Below are positions 26,930-34,485 of a DNA stretch of 40,841 nucleotides, in pieces. The position numbers were made by a program, and so were the translations under genes. Within the stretch, counting starts at the first letter, position 1. Every line of letters begins with the position of its first letter. The DNA comes from Planctomycetota bacterium (lineage in GTDB: Bacteria; Planctomycetota; B15-G4; JADJEK01), in the NCBI GenBank assembly GCA_016213895.1, contig JACQZJ010000028.1, positions 69,704-110,544 on the forward strand, read 5' to 3'. The notes under the pieces are model-generated. The model ran no database searches. It was not told where the DNA came from and saw only the letters and a list, made by a program, of their open reading frames with translations.

Positions 26930-27766
26930 ATGCCCGCCAAGTACGAGTACCACCAACCCCGCACCCTGGAGGACGCCTGGCGGCTGCTCGCCGAGCAGCC
27001 GGCGGCACGGCTCATCGCCGGGGGCACCGACCTGCTGGTGCACCTGAGGAAGCGCGTCTGCCCGCCGCCCGCCGCGCTCGTCTCGCTGCGCTCGATTCCG
27101 GAGCTGGCCGAGATCCAGGCGGGTAGGACGCTGCGCATCGGGGCCATGGCAAGCGTGGCGCGCCTTGCCGCCGGCCCAGAGATCGGCGCCGCCCTGCCCG
27201 CCCTGGCGCAGGCGGCGCAATGGCTCGGCAGCGCGCAGATCCGGAACGTCGCCACCATCGGGGGCAACATCGCCAACGCCTCGCCGGCCGCGGACCTCGT
27301 GCCGCCCCTGCTCGTGTACGAGGCGCGCGCCGAGCTGCGAAGCGCCGCCTCGCGGCGCGAGGTGCCGCTCGCGGATTTCTTCCGCGGGCCGGGAGAGACG
27401 TGCCTGCGGCCGGGCGAGATCCTCACCGCGGTGTTGGTCGAGCGCCCGGCGCCAGGCGCTCGCTCCGGCTACCTGCGCAAGGGACGCGTGCGCATGGACC
27501 TCGCGCTCGCCGGCGTGGCCGCGCTCGTGGAGCAGGCGAGCGGCATCTGCTCCCGGGCGCGCCTCGCCGCCTGCGCCGTGGCAAGGACGCCGCTGCGGCT
27601 CCGGCGCGCCGAGGCCGTCCTCGAGGGAGCGCGCCTCACGCCCGAGGCGATCGAGCAGGCGGCGGCCGCGGCCGCTGCCGAGGTCTCTCCCATCGACGAC
27701 GTGCGCACCTCGGCGCAATACCGCCGCGTGCTGGTTCAGGTCCTCTTGCGCCGCCTGCTCTCCTGA
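26930..27766 (+). CDS. FAD-binding subunit of a molybdenum hydroxylase (CoxM/NdhF type)
   Basis: A 278-residue medium subunit of the xanthine-dehydrogenase superfamily. YEYHQPRTLEDAWRLLAE opens the domain. LIAGGTDLLVHLR (29-40) and VATIGGNIANASPAADLVPPLLVY (107-130) are the two FAD pyrophosphate/isoalloxazine motifs. LADFFRGPGETCLRPGEILTAV and GYLRKGRVRMDLALAGVA are the usual later blocks, and the C-terminal CoxM-type domain ends PIDDVRTSAQYRRVLVQVLLRRLL. There is no room for the extra 4Fe-4S insert of 4-hydroxybenzoyl-CoA reductase beta. Electrons from the Mo centre pass through two 2Fe-2S clusters to this FAD. Its partners are not adjacent: the 2Fe-2S and Mo subunits are 3.8 kb away on the same strand, beyond two antisense secretin genes. 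It is the last gene of the hyuA operon. Confidence 0.88.
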   Translation: MPAKYEYHQPRTLEDAWRLLAEQPAARLIAGGTDLLVHLRKRVCPPPAALVSLRSIPELAEIQAGRTLRIGAMASVARLAAGPEIGAALPALAQAAQWLGSAQIRNVATIGGNIANASPAADLVPPLLVYEARAELRSAASRREVPLADFFRGPGETCLRPGEILTAVLVERPAPGARSGYLRKGRVRMDLALAGVAALVEQASGICSRARLAACAVARTPLRLRRAEAVLEGARLTPEAIEQAAAAAAAEVSPIDDVRTSAQYRRVLVQVLLRRLLS

Positions 27767-27808
27767 GCGCGGCGGCGCGCGCGAGGCGGGGGGGACGCCG
27801 CGATCTCA
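27764..27808. terminator. Possible hairpin spanning the convergent stop codons
   Basis: CGCGGCG (27768-27774) pairs with CGCCGCG (27796-27802), extended by TGAG (27764-27767) with CTCA (27805-27808) across a two-base bulge, around a 21-base G-rich loop. It covers both convergent stops. The loop is long and no T-run follows, so the call is weak. Confidence 0.25.
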
Positions 27809-29485
27809 GTGCTCCACGCGGTCGAAGAGCCACTGATCGAAGCCGAAGGAGTCCTCGGGGACCTCGATTTCCTTCTCGCCCTTGGCCATGGCCATGGTGT
27901 CGATCATGGCTGGGTCGGCCACGCCGTCCGGGCAGCCCTGGTAGAAGTGCGGAATGACCGTGACCACGATCTCCTTGCGGCGCGCGCTGGTCACCTCCTG
28001 GCCGAAGAGGTAGCCGAGGACGGGGATGCTCCCCAGCCAGGGTGCCTTGTTGGACGCCTTCACGTCCTCCTCGCGCGTCAGGCCGCCGAAGGCGAAGGGC
28101 TGGCCGTCTACCAGGCGCACTGTGGTGACGATGCGCCGCGCACTGACGATGGGCGTGCCCTGGGGAGTGGTGCCGGCGAGATCGCTGGCGATGAGCTCGA
28201 TCTCGGTCTCGGTCGATTCCAGGCCGATCGAGGAGAAGACGTTCAGCTCGAGGCCGAGCGCGCCCTGGAACTCGTGGTTCAAGAAGCGGTTGTGCGCCGC
28301 GACGTCGGGCGGGGGCTCGTAGTCGTTGTAGGGGTTGTGGATCACGGTCGCGGTGGCGGTGTTCAGGCGCTGGGGCACGTTGCCGAAGGCGCCGGCCTCG
28401 CCCGTGGTCACGGGCGTGCTCACGGTGAAGCCGAGGAACTCGTCCACGGAGGCCCAGGTGGCCGGGCGGTGGGTGCGCACGAAGATCTCGGGCTGCGCCA
28501 GCACGCGCGCCTTGCCTTTGACGCGCAGGAAGTCGAGGTAGGCCGAAGTGAGCAGGTAGTTGAAGGAAAGGAAGCGCTGGCTGATGCCGAAGTCGACCTG
28601 GTGCACGCCGGGGTTGACGATGGTGAAGGCGCCGAGGTTGGGATCGGCGGTGCCGGTCGCGTCGCTGTAGTGCTGGTTGCTGTCCTGGCCGGCGAAGATG
28701 GCCTCGAAGAGCGAGCGGCCCGGGCCGTTCTTCCAGGAGATCCAGTCCACGCCGAGCAGGAGGTCGTTGTTGGTGTCGATCTCGTAGATAGTGAAGCGCA
28801 AGAGGGCCTGGGGCGGCGGCAGGTCGTGCTTGGCGCAGGCCTTCAAGTACTCCTCGACGCGGTAGGGCTCGTCGCGCCTGGACACGTAGTTCAAGTCCGG
28901 ATCGACGTCGCTCGTGCCCTCGCCGGCGTAGGGCGTGGCGAACTGGTCAAGCTCGCCCGAGGGGCGGTACTTGGCCTGATAACGCCCGGTCACCGAGCCG
29001 TCCTGCGCCTGCCTGAGCCAGGGCACGTCGAGAGCGGCCACGGCCGCTTCGATCCAGGGGAGCTGGAACTTCGGGCAGATGACCTGCAGGAAGGCCTCGT
29101 TCTTCACCTTGTCGCGGATCACGTCCGCGTGTCCTCCCTCCTGGCCGGTGATCACGCGCAGCACGTTTCTCAGCTCGCGCGGCTGCACGTTCTTCAGCGG
29201 GAAGTAGGCGGTGACGAAGTCGTTGATCAGGTTCTTCTGGTTGACGCGCAGCACCTTGATCACGCCCGAGTCCGGGTTGATGTTGATCTGCTCGTCCTGG
29301 TTGAAGTAGTCGTTGATGCGGCTGTTGGGTTCGCCGGCCGAGAAGCCCGCGGCCGGGCTCTCGTTGCCGTGGCGGCGCTGCACGCCGGCGGCCTCGTCGG
29401 GGCCGGCCCCGGCGTGCTGGGCGGCCGCGGCGGGCGCCAGGACACCGGGCAGGAGCAGGGCGAGCATGCTGATTCTGAGGTTCAT
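27806..29485 (-). CDS. Secretin-domain outer-membrane protein (paralogue 1)
   Basis: A 559-residue exported protein with signal peptide MNLRISMLALLLPGVLAPAAA. The N-terminal half holds an N1/N3-like fold (TAYFPLKNVQPRELRNVLRVI ... PWIEAAVAALDVPWLRQ), as in GspD/PilQ. A linker contains DNDLLLGVDWISWKNGPGRSLFE-type sequence (GVDWISWKNGPGRSLF). The C-terminal secretin block is LSFNYLLTSAYLDFLRVKGKARVLAQPEI, TETEIELIASDLAG, VRLVDGQPFAFGGLTREEDVKASNKAPWLGSIPVLGYLFG and KEIVVTVIPHF. Secretins form gated outer-membrane rings for type II/III secretion and type IV pili. No ATPase, pilin or inner-membrane secretion gene is in the window, so the partner machine is unknown. GGAAGGAA precedes the ATG. It lies 26 bases behind its paralogue in a two-gene leftward operon. 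Confidence 0.85.
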   Translation of the reverse strand: MNLRISMLALLLPGVLAPAAAAQHAGAGPDEAAGVQRRHGNESPAAGFSAGEPNSRINDYFNQDEQININPDSGVIKVLRVNQKNLINDFVTAYFPLKNVQPRELRNVLRVITGQEGGHADVIRDKVKNEAFLQVICPKFQLPWIEAAVAALDVPWLRQAQDGSVTGRYQAKYRPSGELDQFATPYAGEGTSDVDPDLNYVSRRDEPYRVEEYLKACAKHDLPPPQALLRFTIYEIDTNNDLLLGVDWISWKNGPGRSLFEAIFAGQDSNQHYSDATGTADPNLGAFTIVNPGVHQVDFGISQRFLSFNYLLTSAYLDFLRVKGKARVLAQPEIFVRTHRPATWASVDEFLGFTVSTPVTTGEAGAFGNVPQRLNTATATVIHNPYNDYEPPPDVAAHNRFLNHEFQGALGLELNVFSSIGLESTETEIELIASDLAGTTPQGTPIVSARRIVTTVRLVDGQPFAFGGLTREEDVKASNKAPWLGSIPVLGYLFGQEVTSARRKEIVVTVIPHFYQGCPDGVADPAMIDTMAMAKGEKEIEVPEDSFGFDQWLFDRVEH

Positions 29486-29511
29486 GGTTCGTTTCCTTCC
29501 GTTCCGTTCGC

Positions 29512-31113
29512 CTACTCGCGGATGAAGCCCGGAGGATTGGGCGCGGTCGGGACGTTTCCTTCGCCCCTGACTGCCTCCTCGACCGCGCGCTCGGCGGGCG
29601 CGGGGCCGCCCTCGCCGAAGGGGACGACGCGGCAGGAGAGCGTGGTCATGACCAGCGTCTCCTGCTCGAGGTGCGACTCGCCGCCGAACAGGTAGCCCAG
29701 CACCGGGATGTCGCCGAGCCAGGGCATCTTGCCCGTGCTGTCCACGCGCCGCTTGCGCACCAGGCCGCCGAGGGTGACCTCGCGGCCGTCGTGCGGGACC
29801 TTGAACTCGGTGTCGATGCTGCGGCTCGCCACGGTCGGGTAGCCGTTGTCCTCGTAGCCGGTGTGGTCGACGTAGGACATGAAGAAGTCCACGTCGCAGT
29901 AGGCCTGGTTGATCTGCGGGGTGATGCGCAGGAAGAGCCCGGTCTCCACCTCACCGAGCGAGCGCTCGCGCAGCTCGGGCGTGACCACGCGGTTGTCCGG
30001 GTAGTCGGCGACGAGCACGCCGAAGTCATCGGTGGTCTCGCCCGCGGCGGCGGTGTCGACCAGCGCCTCGAGGTCGCCGTAGGGATCGAGGGGCTTCAAG
30101 CGACGGCCGGCGCGCAGGTCGGGGAGGTGCTGCTCCTCGTAGTAGAGGATCTCGTCGCCGACCTCGAGGAGCCCGGTGCGGCCGTCCAGGACGGCGAGCT
30201 TGGCGCGCGTGAGCACGCGCGCCTTGCCGTTTGCCTCGAGGAAGTCGAAGTAGGCCGAGGGCATGTCGTAGAAGTAGGCTCCGTTGCTGCCGTGCGCGCT
30301 CCAGGAGTTGCCGGGCAGGTTCTGGGTGTGCTTGCCGGAGTTGTAGAGCAGGGCGGATGTGCCCGGGCCGTCCTGGTGGGAGATGCCCTCCTTCTCGCGG
30401 AAGGCGCCGATGGCGAAGAGGTTGCGGCCCGGGCCGTTCTTCCAGGCGATGTAGTCCAGGCCGAGCTGGCCGTCGTTGCTGAAGTCGACCTCGTAGACGG
30501 TGGCCAGGGCCTCGAGCTGCGGGCTGGGCTTGTCGTAGACGTCGACCACGGCCTGACAGATGCGGTCGACGCCCGACGGCGCGTCCTCCAGGAACCAGGC
30601 GTTCAGGTGGTCGTCGAAGAGCGCGGCGGCGGTGGGTGTGCCCTCCTGCGCGCACGCCGCGAGGAGCACCGGGTCCGAGCCGTCGCGGTGCTTGAGCCGG
30701 TAGAGCACGCGCACGTCGCCGGACGCGCTGTTCAGCCCGTCGCGGTCGATGAGGGCCATGAGGCGGTCGAGGCCCTCGATCTGGTACTCAGGGCAGGAGA
30801 CGAGGAGCTTGCCGCCGCTCGCGTCCTCGTTGGCGAAGGCGAACCAGGCGCTTTCCTCGATCTCGGCGAAGCGCCGCACCCAGCGGATGACGGCGTAGGG
30901 GTTGACGTTCTGGAACTCGTAGACCTTGGGCACGTAGCGGTTGGTCTGCGCCTTGTTGCTGGTGCGCAGGATCTTGACCAGGTTGGTCTTGATCTCGTCC
31001 GGCGCGAGGCGCGCGGCATCCTGGCCGCCGCCGCTCGCCGGCGTCTGCGCCTGGGCCGCGTTCGCGGTCAGCAGGACGCCTGCGAGCACGATGAAGAGCT
31101 GCCAGGCTCTCAT
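29512..31113 (-). CDS. Secretin-domain outer-membrane protein (paralogue 2)
   Basis: A 533-residue exported protein with signal peptide MRAWQLFIVLAGVLLTANAAQA-Q. It shares with its neighbour the N-domain layout (VYEFQNVNPYAVIRWVRRFAE, an N1-like ring-building fold), the unusual linker motif LGLDYIAWKNGPGRNLF, and the secretin core: SAYFDFLEANGKARVLTRAKLAVLDG, GLFLRITPQINQAYCDVDFFM, HDGREVTLGGLVRKRRVDSTGKMPWLGDIPVLGYLFGGES and the final strand TLVMTTLSCRVVP. A Pro/Glu-rich tail follows. The two genes arose by duplication and probably make a hetero- or twin-ring complex; this is inferred from pairing and shared motifs. AAGGAGG lies eight bases before the ATG. It is the first gene of the operon, whose promoter should lie in the 468-base gap to the right. 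Confidence 0.83.
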   Translation of the reverse strand: MRAWQLFIVLAGVLLTANAAQAQTPASGGGQDAARLAPDEIKTNLVKILRTSNKAQTNRYVPKVYEFQNVNPYAVIRWVRRFAEIEESAWFAFANEDASGGKLLVSCPEYQIEGLDRLMALIDRDGLNSASGDVRVLYRLKHRDGSDPVLLAACAQEGTPTAAALFDDHLNAWFLEDAPSGVDRICQAVVDVYDKPSPQLEALATVYEVDFSNDGQLGLDYIAWKNGPGRNLFAIGAFREKEGISHQDGPGTSALLYNSGKHTQNLPGNSWSAHGSNGAYFYDMPSAYFDFLEANGKARVLTRAKLAVLDGRTGLLEVGDEILYYEEQHLPDLRAGRRLKPLDPYGDLEALVDTAAAGETTDDFGVLVADYPDNRVVTPELRERSLGEVETGLFLRITPQINQAYCDVDFFMSYVDHTGYEDNGYPTVASRSIDTEFKVPHDGREVTLGGLVRKRRVDSTGKMPWLGDIPVLGYLFGGESHLEQETLVMTTLSCRVVPFGEGGPAPAERAVEEAVRGEGNVPTAPNPPGFIRE

Positions 31114-31581
31114 TGACGGGTTCCTCCTTCGGTTGTCACGTGTGCCAGCGAGAGTTGTGTGGATTGGCGGACACGGGCGCGGGATTCGGGCGGGACGCAG
31201 GTTGTGCGACCGTGGCAGTGGGCAGAGCCCGGCGTTCGAGAAGCGCCGGTCGCCGACTGAGCTGTGCGGAGGTCATCAACAAGCACGCTCGCCAGGAGCA
31301 CTCACGGACCGGGCACGGAGATGCAGCGCGAGCCCAGCCCGAAGCACTTCCACGATTCCCGAACGATCCAGACGCGTCCAGCACAGCGGCCTGCGGTCTC
31401 CGAGGCGGCTCGGAGACCGATGCGCGGCCAGTCTAGCCACGGCCGCGAGCGCGTCGTCGAGAGATTTTCGCACCTTTTCAGTCGGAGTTTCGCCAGGGGC
31501 CGCGCATCACCGGGGATGGGGACTCCACGGCCGCGGTGCGCTAGACTAGAGCACGTTCCGCCGCGTATCGGGACGAACAGG
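31114..31581. promoter_or_regulatory. Divergent regulatory region between the secretin operon and the Mo-hydroxylase genes
   Basis: No gene is seen in these 468 bases. A perfect 10-bp inverted repeat CGGTCTCCGA (31394-31403) / TCGGAGACCG (31410-31419) with a 6-base loop lies in the middle. Two copies of CTAGACT in opposite orientation, AGTCTAG at 31430-31436 and CTAGACT at 31541-31547, each contain TAGACT, a plausible -10 hexamer in GC-rich genomes. The rightward copy (31542-31547) has GGGACT 17 bases upstream and would start transcription about 28 bases before the ATG at 31582. The leftward copy lacks a clear -35 and lies over 300 bases from its gene. Confidence 0.35.
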
Positions 31582-32073
31582 ATGGCGCACGTCGTTTCCT
31601 TCGAGCTGAACGGCAGGCAGGTCTCTGTCCAGGCGGAGCCCTGGGCGCGCCTGATCGACGTGCTGCGCGGGCCGCTGGGGCACACGGGCACGAAAGAGGG
31701 CTGCGGCGAGGGCGAGTGCGGCGCGTGCACGGTCCTGGTCGACGGGGCCGCGATCAACTCCTGCCTGTTCCCCGTGCTCGAGGTCGAGGGCAGGTCGGTC
31801 ACCACGATCGAGGGGCTGCGGGACGCCGAGGGCCGGCTGGCCGCGCTGCAGGAGGCGTTCGTCGAGGAGGGCGGAGTGCAGTGCGGCTTCTGCTCGCCCG
31901 GCATGATTCTGACGGCCGCGGCGTTGCTCTTGCGCACGCCGCACCCGACCGAGGCGGAGATCCGCGAGGAGCTGGCGGGCAACCTGTGCCGCTGCACCGG
32001 CTACGCGCAGATCGTGGAGGCAGTCCAGGCGGCGGCCACGCGCGCGCCTGGCCGCGAGGAGCGGGGAGCGTGA
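31582..32073 (+). CDS. 2Fe-2S subunit of a molybdenum hydroxylase (CoxS/HcrC type)
   Basis: A 163-residue small subunit with two [2Fe-2S] domains. The plant-ferredoxin-like N-terminal domain has Cys41, Cys46, Cys49 and Cys61 (GCGEGECGACTVLVDG ... SC). The helical domain has Cys101, Cys104, Cys136 and Cys138 (QCGFCSPGM ... GNLCRCTGY). All eight ligands are present and correctly spaced, as in CoxS, QorA or HcrC. It relays electrons between the molybdopterin and FAD subunits. GTGA at 32070-32073 overlaps the start of the Mo subunit, so the two are coupled. The FAD subunit that completes the enzyme is the last gene of the hyuA operon at 26930-27766, not here. The ATG is chosen because homology begins at once; the SD (ACAGG) is weak. 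Confidence 0.92.
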   Translation: MAHVVSFELNGRQVSVQAEPWARLIDVLRGPLGHTGTKEGCGEGECGACTVLVDGAAINSCLFPVLEVEGRSVTTIEGLRDAEGRLAALQEAFVEEGGVQCGFCSPGMILTAAALLLRTPHPTEAEIREELAGNLCRCTGYAQIVEAVQAAATRAPGREERGA

Positions 32074-34463
32074 GCGAGTTCTCGTTCATCGGCAAGGAAG
32101 TGCGCCGGCCCGAGGGAGGCGACAAGGCGTCCGGGCGGGCGCTCTACATCCACGACCTCGCGCGCCCGGGCATGCTGTTCGGCAAGATCAAGTTCAGCGA
32201 GCACGCCCACGCCCGCATCAAGAAGATCGACGTGTCGCGCGCGCGGCAGGTGCCCGGCGTGCACGCGGTGATCACCGCCTACGACACGCCCGAGATCCGC
32301 ATCGGCTTCCTCAGGGACAACTTCGCCCTGAAGAAGGACAAGGTCCGCCAGTTCCGGGATGAGATCGCGGCCGTGGCGGCCGCTGACGCGGACGCGGCCG
32401 CCGAGGCCGTGGAGCTGATCGAGGTGGAGTACGAGCCGCTCCCCGGCGTGTTCACGCCGGAGGAGGCCATGGCGCCGGGCGCGCCGCTCGTGCACGAGGT
32501 CGCCCCGGACGGCGCGCGCCGCGCGAGCAACGTGCTCGACCTGGCGTACGGGCACGACTCCGGGGACATCGAGGCCGGGAGGCGCGCCGCGCGCCACGTC
32601 GTCACCGGCGAGTACTCGACGCCGCTCATCCAGCAGAGCTGCATGGGCACGGCCGGCTGCCTCGCCGAGTTCGACGCCGCCGGCAACCTGACGATCTGGG
32701 CCAAGACGCAGATCCCGTTCCTGGCGCAGCGCGACTTCAATCAGGCGCTCAACGCGCTCGGCCTGGGCGGCAGGAACACGCGCGTCATCGTGCCGGCGCT
32801 CGGCGGCGGATTCGGCACCGGCCTCGACACGCACGCCTACGAGTACATCGCCATCCTGCTGGCGTGGCGGAGCGGCCGGCCGGTCAAGATCGTCTACGAC
32901 CGCGAGGAGGAGTTTTCCTGCCTCTCCCCGCGGCAGTCGGCGCGGACCAGGATTGCTCAGGGATGCGATGCCAGCGGGCGGCTCACCTTCCGCGACGTCG
33001 AGGTGCTCCAGGACAACGGCGCGTACACTTCCTGGGGAGCGACCTATCCCAGCGTGATGCTTCTGCCGGTGACGTCCCTGTACCGCGTGCCGAACGTGCG
33101 TTTTCGCGCCCGGCTTGTCTACACCAACAACACCTACTGCCAGGCGATGCGCGGCTACGGCAATCCCGAGGTCACCTGGCCGATCGAGAGCAGCCTCGAC
33201 GACCTGGCCGCGGCGGCCGGGATCGACCCCCTGGACCTGCGCCTCTTGAACTGCAACGAGCCCGGGGAAGCGACGCCGATGGGGCTGAAGGTCACGACCT
33301 GCGGCCTCAGGGAGTGCCTCGAGTCGGCGGCCGGGCGGCTCAACTGGCGCGAGAAGCGCGGCGCGGAGAGGCGTGTGGCGCGCGGCGTGGGTCTCGCCTC
33401 GCTCATCCACGTGGGCGGCGGCGGCAAGATCTACCGCTCGGACGGCTCCGGCATCGTGCTCAAGCTCGACGACTTCGGCAACGTCAACGTCTCGTACGGC
33501 GGCGTGGAGATGGGCCAGGGCCTGCACACCGTGCTGCGCCAGGCCGTGGCCGAGGCGGTCGGGATCCGGCCGGAGAACGTGTTCGTCAACCAGACCGACA
33601 CCGCGACCTGCCCGTGGGACGTAGGCACGCACGCCAGCCGCGGCGCCTTCATGGCCGGGAACGCCGCGCTCCTCGCCGCGGCCCGGCTCAGGGAGAAGCT
33701 CTTCCACTGGGCCGAGACGATCTTCCCGGTGGAGGTCGAGCGCAACGTGCGTGCGCTGCGCCGCAGGGACCCGGCCTATCGCCCGCCCGATCTCGATGTG
33801 GCCCGGGCGGCGCAGGCCGGCAACTTCGAGCTGAAGGAAGGCTGGCTGTTCCTCAGGGACGCGCCCGAGGATCCGGCGCTCAGGATCGAGTTCGGCCGGC
33901 TGCTGCGCGCCGTGCACTACCGCGACCGCGGCACGATCTTCACCCAGGAGGCCTTCTACGAGCCGAACACCGAGCTGCCGGACTGGAGCAAGGGCCGCGG
34001 CAACATGTCGGAGAACTACGCCTACGGCACGCAGGCGGTCGAGGTCGAGGTGGACCGCGAGACGGGCGAGGTGAAGATCCTCTCGCTGGTGGCGGCGCAC
34101 GACGTCGGCCGCGTGCTGAACCCGGTGACACTGAAGGGACAGCTCTACGGCGCGCTCGCCCAGGGCGTGGGCTACGCCCTCTACGAGGAGGTCAAGACGC
34201 GCGCCGGGCGCATCCTCAACCCGGGATTCACCGACTACAAGATTCCGACCGCGTGCGAGATGGACTTCCCCATCGAGCTGGTGTTCGTCGAGACCGACGA
34301 GAGGTCCGGGCCTTTTGGCGCCAAGGGGGTGGGCGAGCCGGGCATGGTGCCGACGGCGCCGGCCATCGCCAACGCCATCTACGACGCCGTGGGCGTACGC
34401 GTGAAGGACCTGCCCATCACGCCGGAGAAGGTGCTGGCCGCGCTGCAGGCCGCGCGCGCCTGA
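32070..34463 (+). CDS. Molybdopterin-binding catalytic subunit of a molybdenum hydroxylase (XDH/CoxL/HcrA family)
   Basis: A 797-residue large subunit starting at GTG inside the GTGA overlap. The N-terminal domain reads RRPEGGDKASGRALYIHDL and MLFGKIKFSEHAHARIKKIDVSRA, typical of the family. The molybdopterin-cytosine-dinucleotide core has ALGGGFGTGLDTHAYE (GGGFGTG at 245-251, where XDH has GGGFGGK), MRGYGNPEVTWPIES (XDH RGFGxPQ), VEMGQGLHTVLRQ and GTHASRGAFMAGNA. The end is FGAKGVGEPGMVPTAPAIANAI, with the catalytic base Glu756. It is soluble, with no signal peptide. The enzyme adds oxygen from water to an electrophilic C-H (N-heterocycle or similar) or, in the 4-hydroxybenzoyl-CoA branch, reductively removes a hydroxyl; I cannot decide. 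It lacks the 'AYRCSFR' loop that marks CO dehydrogenase, so it is not CoxL form I. Confidence 0.9.
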   Translation: MSEFSFIGKEVRRPEGGDKASGRALYIHDLARPGMLFGKIKFSEHAHARIKKIDVSRARQVPGVHAVITAYDTPEIRIGFLRDNFALKKDKVRQFRDEIAAVAAADADAAAEAVELIEVEYEPLPGVFTPEEAMAPGAPLVHEVAPDGARRASNVLDLAYGHDSGDIEAGRRAARHVVTGEYSTPLIQQSCMGTAGCLAEFDAAGNLTIWAKTQIPFLAQRDFNQALNALGLGGRNTRVIVPALGGGFGTGLDTHAYEYIAILLAWRSGRPVKIVYDREEEFSCLSPRQSARTRIAQGCDASGRLTFRDVEVLQDNGAYTSWGATYPSVMLLPVTSLYRVPNVRFRARLVYTNNTYCQAMRGYGNPEVTWPIESSLDDLAAAAGIDPLDLRLLNCNEPGEATPMGLKVTTCGLRECLESAAGRLNWREKRGAERRVARGVGLASLIHVGGGGKIYRSDGSGIVLKLDDFGNVNVSYGGVEMGQGLHTVLRQAVAEAVGIRPENVFVNQTDTATCPWDVGTHASRGAFMAGNAALLAAARLREKLFHWAETIFPVEVERNVRALRRRDPAYRPPDLDVARAAQAGNFELKEGWLFLRDAPEDPALRIEFGRLLRAVHYRDRGTIFTQEAFYEPNTELPDWSKGRGNMSENYAYGTQAVEVEVDRETGEVKILSLVAAHDVGRVLNPVTLKGQLYGALAQGVGYALYEEVKTRAGRILNPGFTDYKIPTACEMDFPIELVFVETDERSGPFGAKGVGEPGMVPTAPAIANAIYDAVGVRVKDLPITPEKVLAALQAARA

Positions 34464-34485
34464 CCCGGTTCGGCCCGCCGCGCCG

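Noticed and set aside
31582-34463. Assignment as aerobic CO dehydrogenase (coxSL)
   Set aside because: The form I active-site loop AYRCSFR is absent and the neighbourhood is catabolic, so only the general Mo-hydroxylase family is claimed.
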